The position numbers were made by a program, and so were the translations under genes. The notes beneath the pieces were generated by a model. That model worked only from the letters and a program-made list of their open reading frames with translations. It was not told the origin of the DNA and ran no database searches. Below are positions 18,684 to 27,158 of a DNA stretch of 64,000 nucleotides, one piece after another (positions within the stretch are counted from its first letter, which is position 1; the number at the start of each line of letters is the position of its first letter). The stretch is from Streptomyces sp. NBC_00154 (GTDB lineage: Bacteria > Actinomycetota > Actinomycetes > Streptomycetales > Streptomycetaceae). The stretch is from assembly GCF_026342835.1 (NCBI RefSeq), contig NZ_JAPEMI010000001.1:7756501-7820500 (forward strand). Direction: 5' to 3'.

Positions 18684-18726
18684 GCAGCCCGCCGTTGCAC
18701 TTTGGTTCGGTGCAACGGCGGGCTGC
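18684..18726. terminator. 17-bp perfect stem terminator
   Basis: The arms at 18684-18700 and 18710-18726 are perfectly complementary (17 bp; core GCCCGCCGTTGCAC) around a 9-base loop. It lies 16 bases after the stop of the minus-strand DUF2945-like gene. Confidence 0.8.
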
Positions 18727-18742
18727 GTCGTCAGGGCTATTA

Positions 18743-18916
18743 CTACAGCGCCCGCTCGATCTGGTTTTCGCTGATCTTCTCTTCGCGCATGGTCTTGTCG
18801 TTCTTGATGGCGTAGCGAGTCTGTGCCCCGCCGCTTTCGGTCTGCTGGATTTCGCCCTTCTGGAGCTCGTCTTGCTGGTCCCGGTACTCCACGTGCTGTC
18901 CCTTGCGGTAGGCCAT
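18743..18916 (-). CDS. DUF2945 / HVA1-TUDOR-like small protein
   Basis: 57 residues from ATG 18916, with TTGGAGATTCCC as ribosome-binding site; a TTG start 12 bases upstream is possible but would overlap that site. AYRKGQHVEYRDQQDELQKG, then TRYAIKNDKTMREEKISENQ matches the short beta-barrel family (DUF2945, hypervirulence-associated TUDOR) that is common and of unknown function in actinobacteria. Monocistronic, with its own strong terminator. Confidence 0.75.
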   Translation of the reverse strand: MAYRKGQHVEYRDQQDELQKGEIQQTESGGAQTRYAIKNDKTMREEKISENQIERAL

Positions 18917-18929
18917 GGGAATCTCCAAG

Positions 18930-19639
18930 TCTCGTGTAGGCCGGCGGAGGACCGGCCCTGCTCGTTCGGCAGGTGACGCCCCTGGCGCCCGCGTCCTGTC
19001 ACTGGTCGCTCTGACAGCCCACCCCCCAACTCCGCCCTACGGCAATCACTGCGGGCCGAATGGAGGACGCCTTGCCCGCCACTGCGTCGACGTTCTCTGG
19101 AGCTTCCTCTGCGACGGACGGCACTACGAGCCAACCGCTCTCGAGGCTTGACATCCGGTCTGGGCACTCCGGTTGATCCGCACCTCCCAGCTCGGCTGAT
19201 ATGTCCGTTCTTCTCAGGGAGATCTGGGAGGTCGCCTCCTTTGTTTGCCTGGTGGACGAGTTCGTCTGGGAGTCTGGGAGGCAGGCCCTGGGGGCGACAG
19301 TGGCAATCGGCGTCCGGGCCCAGCGTCCGCGGCGTGCTCACGTGGTGGTGCGGACCGCCTTGGGATGGTGGCCGGCACAGCAGCGCGGATCGTCCAACCG
19401 TTCCACGGCCAGTAAATCCGTCAGGGCGCACGGCCCGTGATCACACGGCCCGGCATGCGAAGGCCAGGGCCGCAAGGACGAGCGGCTTCCCGGGGGCCTG
19501 ATGTTTACGAAAGTCCACCACGGACCTGATTATGTGTGTGTTTGTCGGTACCTCTGTACCAAGGCCTGTCCGGTCAGCAGGCGGGCGGTACGCAGGGACA
19601 GGTGCCGGACTGTCTGTAAGCACTTCACGAAAGAACAGC
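18930..19639. other. Long intergenic stretch, no gene seen
   Basis: About 700 bases between the DUF2945-like gene and the first conjugative-element remnant. Short open frames are present on both strands but none resembles a known protein, and no long repeat or hairpin stands out. Confidence 0.4.
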
Positions 19640-19808
19640 CGCCACGGGGCCAGCCGTCCCAGGGCGAGGTGGCCGGTACCGGGGCACCGCGACCGCGACC
19701 TGGACTGTGAAGTGGGCCGCGCCGGTTCTCGGTGACGGCGGAGAGGTCACCGAGAACCGGCAGACCGCGTTCATCGCGCGGGTGGTTGAGGTGCAGGTCC
19801 TCAACTGA
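19640..19808 (+). pseudogene. C-terminal remnant of a Streptomyces plasmid/ICE protein
   Basis: One frame reads YRGTATATWTVKWAAPVLGD and then ENRQTAFIARVVEVQVLN before a stop at 19806-19808. This TATWTV-W ending with a C-terminal EVQ-LN is the tail of a protein I associate with Streptomyces integrative elements, often labelled ATP/GTP-binding. No start or upstream domain is present. The assignment rests on motif memory. Confidence 0.4.
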
Positions 19809-20044
19809 CCTGCTACCGGCGCCGGTACCTGCGCTGCTACCGGCCACGCTTCCAATGCGGCTGCCAGCGCTCGTCTGATCCCATTTCGGGACCGGTCATC
19901 GGTCACCTTCCTGGCTACCCCTGGGCAAGCCTTGGCCTGCCGTGGGCAAGCCTGCAAGTAAGGGTTTCCTGGCGCCTGTAGAGAGGGTGTGCTGGTGTCG
20001 CTTTTGGCCCCTGACGTCGCTGCTTACGCGGGTAGCTTCCGATC

Positions 20045-20245
20045 ATGGCGATTACGCCGGAATTAGAATGGCCAGGCCGGCCTGAGGTGTCTCTGCCGCA
20101 TCCCGAGATCACCTACATAGGGTGCACTCGGTGCGGGACACAGATCGCGGGTCTCGATGGCCGGTACGCGTGTGCGGGTTGCGGCTGGGTCAACGACTGG
20201 TCCGAAGGGCACAGTCCGCTCCCTGCGATCGGGCTCCCTGCGTGA
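20045..20245 (+). CDS. Small zinc-ribbon protein
   Basis: 66 residues with two Cys pairs: YIGCTRCGTQIAGLDG and YACAGCGWVNDW, a rubredoxin-like zinc-ribbon arrangement, followed by EGHSPLP. Similar short proteins occur in Streptomyces mobile-element regions; function unknown. ATG 20045 is the only good start; the upstream Shine-Dalgarno sequence is weak. It precedes the relaxase remnant on the same strand. Confidence 0.6.
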   Translation: MAITPELEWPGRPEVSLPHPEITYIGCTRCGTQIAGLDGRYACAGCGWVNDWSEGHSPLPAIGLPA

Positions 20246-20411
20246 ACTTCCTCGGCAGCGGAGCTCTGCCGGTCTGGAGCCGATGTGGGAAGCGTGGCTG
20301 CCGGCTGCCCGTCACGTGGGAGAGCGGACCGACGAATCCGCGGTTTCGTCCCGCCTCACGGGAGCCCTTGATCTAGGGGACCAGTGCTTTTTCGGTGCTG
20401 TGCTGGGTTGC

Positions 20412-21940
20412 ATGGTGACGTGCAAGCAAGTGAGCAAGGGCTCCGCGTACAAGTATTACGGGCGTGAGGTGGTGGTCGGTGACGGGCGTCGGCGTCGGGG
20501 GAAGAGCCTGGAGGAGGCGCAGGAGGAGGCGGGTGTCCCGCCGGGTGTGTGGATGGGCCGGGCGCGGGTCACTGAGGGGCAGATGCGGAACCTGTTCGGC
20601 GAAGGTCTCCACCCGGATGCGGACCATATTGTTGCCGGCCCGTCTTGCCGCCGGCGGCAGTCCCGCAGCGGCCGCCCGGGCGGCCCGGCTCGGCTACGGG
20701 GTGCAGAAGTGGTCCGGCAACGATCTCGTGTTCCGCCCGCCGGGCAGCGTCCAGGCCCTCTGGGCGCTGGGCACACCGCCGGTCCGCCAGCTCATCGAGG
20801 ACCTGCAGACCCGCGTGATCGGCGAGGTCCTGGCCACCGCCGAGACCGACCTGCTGTGGGTACGCGTCGGTGGCGACAGCACCGTGCAACGCGCCCGTGC
20901 CGGTGTGATCGCGCCCGCTTCCGCCACTACGAGAACCGCGACGGCATGCCGCTGCTCCACGATCACGTCGTCCTGTCGGTCAAGGTCCGCCGCCAGGACG
21001 ACCGGTGGGGCACCCTGCACACCCGCTCGTTCCTCGAGTACGCCGTCGCCCTCTCGGAGCTCTACAACCAACGCCTGATGGAAGAGATCTGCCGCGCGCT
21101 CGATCTGGCGACCGTGCCCCGCTACCCGACCGCCGGACAGCGGCCCGTGATGGAACTCGCGGGGATCCCCGAGAAGCTCATCGACTGGGCCGCCACCCGC
21201 AACAAAGCGACCATGCAGCGCCTGGCAGAACTCGCCGACCAGTACCAGAAACGCACCCGCCAGCCCCTCACCACCAAAATCCGGCAACGACTGATGGCAC
21301 GCGCCTCCCACGAGACCCGGCCCGCCAAGAAGAAGACCAGCCAGCCCCTGCCCGCCTTGCGGGAACGCTGGCGAGACGGCGCCGTCGCCCTGGTCGGCGA
21401 GGCGGTCGTCGACAACCTCCTGCGCCTGGCCCGCCTCGCCACCGCAGCGATCCGCAACACCGTCCGCACCGCCGTGGACGTCGCGGCCGCAGCCCTGGAG
21501 ATCACCGCGATCGTCTCTGTCCACCACGGCGGCCGCTTCCGCCACCGCCACCTGCTCGCCGAAGCCCGCCGCTACCTCACCCGCACCCTCCACGTACACC
21601 CCGCCCCGCCCCGCCCCACACCGACACCGCCATCACCGCGGCCGCCATCCGCGACCACTGCATCCCCGGCGACCCGCCGAACCCCGACGGGCCGATGCCG
21701 CTCGCGCATCGCATCTTCACCACGGCCTGGGCACCCAACTCGCCCCCCGGTTCGGCCACGCCCGCCGCCCACCGGATCCACCACCGCGCCCGCGCGGAAG
21801 CCGCACGCCGTACTGTCCTCGCTCGTGCCGAAGCGCAACAGAAGCCGCCTGTATCACCTGGCCCCGTAGCCAGCGTCTTTGACCTCTGGCTTCGTTCACT
21901 TCCAGCAACAGCGTTTGTTGATCTGTTTGAGCAGCAGTGA
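20412..21940 (+). pseudogene. MobF/TrwC-type relaxase, multiply frameshifted
   Basis: Relaxase-like blocks occur in order in changing frames. VTCKQVSKGSAYKYYGREVV opens at ATG 20412; then YGVQKWSGNDLVFRPPGSVQ and ATAETDLLWVRVGGDS lie in a second frame; HYENRDGMPLLHDHVVLSVK (the HDH/metal-binding region of MobF relaxases), then the long AGIPEKLIDWAATRN segment lie back in the first frame; the C-terminus (PLAHRIFTTAWAP … FVDLFEQQ) is in a third. At least three frame changes (near 20640, 20900 and 21600) mean it is dead. In MobF proteins this domain nicks oriT for conjugative transfer. Confidence 0.7.
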
Positions 21941-22094
21941 ATGCCCAGACTCGCCATGATTGTTCACGAGAAATCGAGGCTTGCCAGGGCAGCACATGAA
22001 CCCGAGGCGGATGACCGGCGCGGGCGGCGGGCAAACCCGGGCGGCCTCGTGTCGGTCCGCGCTTGCGGTGCCGCCGGGGCGGCATCCTGGGCAT

Positions 22095-22454
22095 ATGAAG
22101 CACCAGCGAGGGCGCCGCGGTCGGCGCCGCTCCCGCGCCAAGGCCATGGGTGTGACCCCGGCCGAGTTGGACGCCCCCCGTCCCGGGCCGCCGGTCGTCC
22201 CGGTTCCCGAGCAGCGCCGGCCCGAGCCCGCCCCGGAGCGGGTGCGTGGCCCGGTGGCGGGGTGCTGCCGGGTGGGCACCGAGCGGCGGATCGCCGCCGG
22301 CGGAACCGTGATGCTCCGGCACTGCCAGCAGAGCGCGTGCGGGGCCTGGAGGCCGGCCGCGCGATGGCCCGCTGGCCCGGAGGGTGTGGGTGCGTGCCCC
22401 CGCCGCCCTGCAGGTGCCCGGCTCAACGAGCGTGGCCCCTCGTCTTCCCCCTAG
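22095..22454 (+). CDS. Hypothetical protein, weakly supported
   Basis: 119 codons from ATG 22095. The N-terminus is strongly basic (KHQRGRRGRRRSRAKAMG), then Pro-rich. No known domain. It follows the relaxase remnant and could be a leftover of the same element or not a gene at all. Confidence 0.25.
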   Translation: MKHQRGRRGRRRSRAKAMGVTPAELDAPRPGPPVVPVPEQRRPEPAPERVRGPVAGCCRVGTERRIAAGGTVMLRHCQQSACGAWRPAARWPAGPEGVGACPRRPAGARLNERGPSSSP

Positions 22455-22790
22455 AAGGCCGAGGGCCATCAACGTCAGCCCGCCGGCCGCAGAGGGAGGG
22501 TCTACTCCGGCGACACGGTCCAGATCACAGACGGTCTGATCACCGCGTACCGCAGGGTGACCAATCCCGAAAAACTTGTCCACGTCTGAGCTGTCACACC
22601 CGGAGGGGCTACCTCGTCTCCCTGATGAGAACGCAAAACGGGCGACGAAGGAATGTGCGCGAGCAGGTTAAATCGATCATGCGGAACGGCATACATCCAC
22701 CTGCTGCATCTTCCCAATGACAGGCCGCTATGAGCCCTGTGTGTGTACGAAGCTGCGCGCTTGAGTCGTCCCTCCCCAGTAAGGACCTGT

Positions 22791-23711
22791 ATGCAAGCCA
22801 TCACTGTTCGAGACCGTGACGCTGGTCTTGCCGGGATGTCCCTGACGGACATGCCCTACCCCCACGCGGCCGAGAACGACGTCATTGTGCGGGTGCACGC
22901 CGCGGGCTTCACCCCCGGAGAGCTGGACTGGCCCGGCACGTGGACCGATCGTGCTGGCCGCGACCGGACGCCGAGCGTGCCCGGGCACGAACTCTCGGGT
23001 GTTGTCGTAGAGCTGGGGTACGGCACCACCGGCCTGAGCGTCGGGCAGCGGGTGTTCGGCCTGGCCGACTGGACCCGCAACGGCACGCTCGCCGAGTACA
23101 CCGCGGTGGAGGCCCGCAACCTCGCCCCGCTGCCGGCGGACGTCGACCACACCGTGGCCGCCGCGCTGCCCATCTCCGGGCTGACCGCCTGGCAGGGTCT
23201 GTTCGACCACGGCCGCCTCACCACAGGCCAGACCGTCCTGGTCAACGGCGCCGCGGGCGGCGTCGGCTCGATCGCGGTACAGCTCGCCCGCGAGGTCGGC
23301 GCCCGCGTCATCGGCACCGGCCGCGCCTCCGACCGGGACAGGGCACTCGCATTCGGCGTCGACGCCTTCATCGACCTGGAGGCCGAGAAGCTGGAGGACG
23401 CCGGCGAGGCCGACGTGGTGTTCGACGTGATCGGCGGAGACATCCTCGACCGCTCGGCCGCCCTGGTGCGCGCCGGCGGCACGCTCGTCACCATCGCCAT
23501 GCCGCCCAAGGTGCAGCCCAAGGACGGGCGGGCTGTCTTCTTCGTCGTCGAACCCGACCGCGCCCGGCTCACCGAACTCGCCCAGCGGGTAAGGGACGGT
23601 CGGCTCGGGCCGACCGTCGGCGCCGTGCGGCCGCTCGCCGAAGCACCCGCCGCATTCGCCCCCGGCAAGCGCACCCCCGGCAAGACGATCATCCGCGTCA
23701 CCCAAGACTGA
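22791..23711 (+). CDS. Quinone oxidoreductase-like NADP-dependent dehydrogenase
   Basis: 306 residues from ATG 22791, preceded by AAGGA. Medium-chain dehydrogenase without zinc ligands: PGHELSGVVVELG, LPISGLTAWQGLFDHGRLTT, then LVNGAAGGVGSIAVQLA, the NADPH-binding motif of the QOR subfamily, and VFDVIGGD. It should reduce quinones or enones using NADPH. The next gene starts 15 bases downstream, so the pair is an operon. Confidence 0.88.
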   Translation: MQAITVRDRDAGLAGMSLTDMPYPHAAENDVIVRVHAAGFTPGELDWPGTWTDRAGRDRTPSVPGHELSGVVVELGYGTTGLSVGQRVFGLADWTRNGTLAEYTAVEARNLAPLPADVDHTVAAALPISGLTAWQGLFDHGRLTTGQTVLVNGAAGGVGSIAVQLAREVGARVIGTGRASDRDRALAFGVDAFIDLEAEKLEDAGEADVVFDVIGGDILDRSAALVRAGGTLVTIAMPPKVQPKDGRAVFFVVEPDRARLTELAQRVRDGRLGPTVGAVRPLAEAPAAFAPGKRTPGKTIIRVTQD

Positions 23712-23726
23712 ATCAGGAGACCCATC

Positions 23727-24191
23727 GTGATTGGAATACGGATCGCCGGTGGCCTCCCGGCCGTCGCCACGCTGGCTGTGTCCACGGCCTGCACGACCTC
23801 GACCCCAGCCACCCATGCTAAGGCTCCGGCCTCAGCCGCTGCCTCGGAGCACCCCGCCGAAACCCTGACGCCCCTGCTCCAGCAGGCCCTTCCGAACGTG
23901 AAGGGCAAGACGTTCACCTCGGCGGTCGTCGACTTCCCGCCCAGCGCACGCGCGGTGCCCCATCGGCACGGCCAGGCGTTCGTCTACGCCTACGTCCTGG
24001 ACGGCACCGTGCGAAGCAAGCTCGACGGCAAGGCCGTGAGCACTTACCAGCAGGGCGAGAACTGGGTCGAGCCGCCGGGCGCCCACCACGTGCTCACAGA
24101 GAACACCAGCCGGACCAAGCCGGCCAAGCTCCTGGTCGTCTTCGTATCCGACACCGGAGACGAGCTCAAGGTCGACGACCCGAGGTCCTAG
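23727..24191 (+). CDS. Secreted cupin-domain protein
   Basis: 154 residues from GTG 23727 with AGGAGA upstream. A signal-like N-terminus (LPAVATLAVSTACTTSTP, with a lipobox-like STAC) precedes a cupin domain: VPHRHGQAFVYAYVLDGTV (metal-binding His pair) and WVEPPGAHHVLTENTS (second motif). Possibly a lipid-anchored small-molecule binder or dioxygenase-type fold of unknown activity. Co-transcribed with the quinone oxidoreductase gene. Confidence 0.8.
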   Translation: MIGIRIAGGLPAVATLAVSTACTTSTPATHAKAPASAAASEHPAETLTPLLQQALPNVKGKTFTSAVVDFPPSARAVPHRHGQAFVYAYVLDGTVRSKLDGKAVSTYQQGENWVEPPGAHHVLTENTSRTKPAKLLVVFVSDTGDELKVDDPRS

Positions 24192-24330
24192 CCCGTCTCA
24201 GGCAGCGGGCGGCTCGGTCCCGCACTAACTCACTGCCCCTGTCGGAACACACCCCCGACTGGCTCCCGGTCAATTTGGTTGATGGAGGGTCAGCCTTCTG
24301 TGGGGGAGTGGTGGTTACTCCTGCTGTTGT

Positions 24331-24561
24331 TCAGTAATTGAGCATCGGTCCCAGGTGGGAGAGGCCGCCGCCGCAGCGAGCCTTGACCCGCTCCTGGCCA
24401 AGCTGTTGAAGATCCGCACAGGCGACGACGAACTTGATGCCGCGGTTGCCGAAGGCCCTGGGCAGCGTGACCGACATCCAGCCCGCCATGAGGTGGTCGA
24501 AGGCGTTTCCCACGGTCGGCCTGATGGCGGGGTGCGGGACCTCTCCGGCGAAGGCCTTCAC
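24331..24561 (-). CDS. Unrecognised ORF, possible remnant
   Basis: 76 codons including FDHLMAGWMSVTLPRAFGNR and IKFVVACADLQQLGQERVKA. The composition looks protein-like, but I cannot assign a family and there is no good ribosome-binding site. It may be the C-terminal remnant of a larger mobile-element gene whose upstream part is scrambled in other frames. Confidence 0.3.
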   Translation of the reverse strand: MKAFAGEVPHPAIRPTVGNAFDHLMAGWMSVTLPRAFGNRGIKFVVACADLQQLGQERVKARCGGGLSHLGPMLNY

Positions 24562-24809
24562 CCGGCCGGGGACCGCATCCTCGCCGGCCGCCTTGCCGCC
24601 GGCGACACACCACAGCCGGCGGCGCGCGGGCGTCCCGGCTCGACCACGGCACCGCCCCAGCGATGCCCTTAACCCGGCAGGGCTCGATTACCTCACCGTC
24701 GGACACACGAAAATCTATGTCGGCCGGAGTAGACATTGGGAGGTGGCGTGGTTATGGTTTCTCTCGTAGCCGAGATCAACGAGGCCTGGCAGAGACGAAC
24801 TGCCGGGCA

Positions 24810-25185
24810 GCAGTACACGCAGTTGCAGTGCGCAGGACGGTGCGGTGGTGGAGTTTCGAAGCCAGAGCGGTTGAAGGACGGCGACGGGACTGACGGCCGG
24901 ACCGGGTGGCCCGCAGTGATCAGGGGCCGCCGTGAGCAGTAACGCAGTGGCAGTTCAGTAAGTGCAGTTCGCAGTACCAGCAGTGCGGTTGTCAGTGGTT
25001 CCTCGGTAAAGGCGTCGGCTGCGGGCGCGCGTACCGGGAGGTTCGGCAGTGGGGTTCTAAGCCAGAGCAGACGCAGGATGGGCGACGGGGCTGGCTGCCG
25101 AAGAGTGGCGCTTACTCAGGTCACCAGCAGTTCGCATCACCAGTAGTACAAGCAGTGCGCAGTACCAGCAGTACGCAGTCCCCCG
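24810..25185. repeat. CAGT-rich array inside a diverged ~200-bp duplication
   Basis: CAGT/GCAGT recurs every few bases at about 24910-25000 and again at about 25125-25182 (for example GCAGTACCAGCAGTGCG and GCAGTACCAGCAGTACGC). Each cluster follows a related block beginning AAGCCAGAGC at about 24859 and 25059, exactly 200 bases apart and followed by GGCGACGGG. No gene is seen. It could be a binding-site array or decayed repeat DNA upstream of the MerR gene. Confidence 0.6.
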
Positions 25186-25404
25186 TTGGTAAGTAGTTCA
25201 TCCAGAGGGAAGAACGGAGGAGCCAGGCGCCATCAGGATCGCCCGGGCGGAAGTCTGAGCCCGGGTACCGCAGGACATCGATAGTGAGGTGGTCTCCGGT
25301 CAAGCAACCGCGATCCCTGCACCCCCGACAGCATCTCGGTCGGGTCTGCGGAAACAGAAGGCCGGCGCAGTGTCAGGGCCGGCAGATGGTGTAGCAGTTC
25401 CTTC

Positions 25405-25435
25405 GGGGCCCTGGTGCCATTGGCGCCAGGGCCCC
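25405..25435. promoter_or_regulatory. 14-bp stem-loop in MerR 5' leader
   Basis: GGGGCCCTGG plus TGCC pairs with GGCG plus CCAGGGCCCC (one G-T pair) around a 3-base ATT loop. It ends 27 bases before the MerR start codon. It may terminate upstream transcription, attenuate the MerR transcript, or simply insulate the gene. Confidence 0.6.
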
Positions 25436-25462
25436 TCCACGCGTTCCACACAGTGAGGTGCA

Positions 25463-25801
25463 ATGACAGCAGACGACTCGTTCGGCCGTCTCGACGACGA
25501 CGACTACCCCGCTTACACCATGGGCCGGGCCGCCGAAATACTCGGTACCACCCAGAGCTTCCTCCGCGCCATCGGGGAAGCCCGCCTCATCACCCCGCTC
25601 CGATCCGCGGGCGGCCACCGCCGCTACTCCCGCTACCAGCTGCGGATCGCCGCACGCGCCCGGGAACTCGTCGACCACGGGACCCCCATCGAGGCCGCCT
25701 GCCGCATCGTCATCCTCGAAGACCAGCTCGAAGAAGCCCAACGCATCAACGCCGAACACCGCCGCACCGCCGAATCAGCGAACCCCACAACCGCGGCCTG
25801 A
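25463..25801 (+). CDS. MerR-family (BldC-like) transcriptional regulator
   Basis: 112 residues from ATG 25463. The winged helix-turn-helix spans about 20-75: YTMGRAAEILGTTQSFLRAI, LITPLRSAGGHRRYSRYQL. It has a short C-terminal helix (VILEDQLEEAQRINAEHRRT) and no long sensor domain, like small MerR proteins common in Streptomyces. Probably a dimeric DNA-binding protein; target unknown. A strong hairpin and a CAGT-repeat region lie upstream. Confidence 0.85.
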   Translation: MTADDSFGRLDDDDYPAYTMGRAAEILGTTQSFLRAIGEARLITPLRSAGGHRRYSRYQLRIAARARELVDHGTPIEAACRIVILEDQLEEAQRINAEHRRTAESANPTTAA

Positions 25802-26066
25802 GACGGCTGAGACCTGGGGGCTTCGCGGCTGCCACCCACACGTGCTGCCCGGGACGCAAAGCGTTCCGGGCAACTTCGTCCTCTGCGGTCCCGGGGCCGA
25901 GAGTGAGAACCGGGCCTCGATCCCCGCGAGTCCTTGTCGTCGACGACGTGATCGGGCCTGACGCGCGGGCGCTCAGTCAAGGACCGCGAGGGGGTCGGCG
26001 GCGCCTCTGTGCCACTCGATCATGAAGAGGGCGCTCCCGTCGCTGAGCAACAGACGCTCTCGTAAC

Positions 26067-26354
26067 TCACTGCGGCACCTCGATGACGCCTCCGCGCAGG
26101 AACGCCCGGCCGGCGGGGGAATCAATGATCGGCTCGGGCTGGCTGACGTGCAGGTTCCTGCCCGGCAGGGGCACCAGCAGCTCCTGCGCGTAGTCCTGGA
26201 GCAGGATGGAGACGTCACGACCTCCGATCCTGGCCACCTCCTCCGCGATCAGCGGGGCGATCAGCTGCGGCGGCAGCAGCCGTGCCCTGTCCAGCAGCAA
26301 ACCGAGCAGCCGCTCGCCAAAACCCTCCGCCCGATCCACGCTTTCCTCGCCCAT
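26067..26354 (-). pseudogene. N-terminal fragment of a SpoIIE-type phosphatase
   Basis: From ATG 26354: LLDRARLLPPQLIAPLIAEE, then VSILLQDYAQELLVPLPGRN and EPIIDSPAGRAFL match the N-terminal sensor segment of Streptomyces PP2C/SpoIIE regulators. A stop follows immediately after VIEVPQ, and no PP2C domain is present downstream. Truncated gene. Confidence 0.6.
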
Positions 26355-26529
26355 GGCCCGGTATGCCACCTCCTTCCAGCCGCCGCCTCCGCACAACGTG
26401 ACCGGATACGCCCATCCGATCGGTTTATTTCGCCAAGCGCGGCATGTCGGCCCACGTCATCGGCGGTCCGCGGTTCACTCGGAGCTATGAGCAAGGCTGG
26501 GCAACCCGAGGCTTCCCGCACCAGGTAGG

Positions 26530-26570
26530 CAGCTGAGAGGGAAGCACCATTGGTGCTTCCCTCTCAGCTG
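26530..26570. terminator. 19-bp perfect stem, ATT loop
   Basis: The arms at 26530-26548 and 26552-26570 are perfectly complementary with a 3-base ATT loop (outer bases CAGCTGAGAGGGAAG). A strong, probably bidirectional terminator. It ends only 11 bases before the start of the SET-domain remnant. Confidence 0.75.
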
Positions 26571-26581
26571 TTCATCAATCG

Positions 26582-27110
26582 ATGGTTGACGGCTTCGGAC
26601 TCCGGGGAACACACGAAAAAGGCGAGGGCGTTTTCGCCACCCGGCCCTTCCGGATCGATGAGACGGTGATGGCCGGTGCCATCGACAGTGAACTGGACCG
26701 CAACCACTCGCACGCCTCCCAGGTCGGTGCGGAACGTTTCGTGTTGCACGGCGGGCTCGTCCCGAAGGTGAACCACTCGTGCGCACCGCTGGAATTGCGG
26801 GATCCGCCTCAATTCCAGCGGTGCGCACGACTTCGTCGCCCGCGCACCCATAGTCGCCGGCGAGGAGATCACTTTCGACTATGCGATGCGGAACTACTCG
26901 GTCGACTACTTCGCCGCCCGCTGCCGGTGCGGTGCGCGCCACTGCCGTGGCCGCATCACCGGCTCGAGGGATCTACCCGACCAGGCGCAAAGCGGACTAC
27001 CACGGCTTTGTCGCCCCCTACCTCATCGAGATAGACCACCGGGCCCGCACGGCGCTGGCCGCCCGCCGGGACGAGGGTTCCCATTCGCCGCACAACAGAT
27101 ATGGCTGGCG
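26582..27110 (+). pseudogene. SET-domain protein, frameshifted
   Basis: GEGVFATRPFRIDETVMAGA, then FVLHGGLVPKVNHSC in the first frame; VARAPIVAGEEITFDYAMRN and ARCRCGARHCRGRITG in a second; RKADYHGFVAPYLIEID in a third. Together these are the SET lysine-methyltransferase motifs (NHSC, post-SET CxCxxxxC). The first break coincides with a 19-bp inverted repeat at 26779-26828 that replaces expected coding sequence; the second is an extra base near 26985. Non-functional unless the sequence is in error. Confidence 0.7.
26779..26828. repeat. 19-bp perfect inverted repeat inside SET gene
   Basis: The arms at 26779-26797 and 26810-26828 are perfectly complementary (outer bases GTGCGCACCGCTGG) around a 12-base loop. 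The repeat lies in coding sequence just after NHSC, where homologous proteins need a normal linker, and it causes the frame change. Confidence 0.8.
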
Positions 27111-27158
27111 GTGCGAGCCGGGAGGCGACCCCCGGCTCCGCGCGACCCGGCGCAGCGT

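Noticed and set aside
24810..25185. CRISPR array
   Set aside because: The CAGT repeats are very short and irregular, with no constant 28-37 bp repeat or unique spacers, and no cas genes are present.
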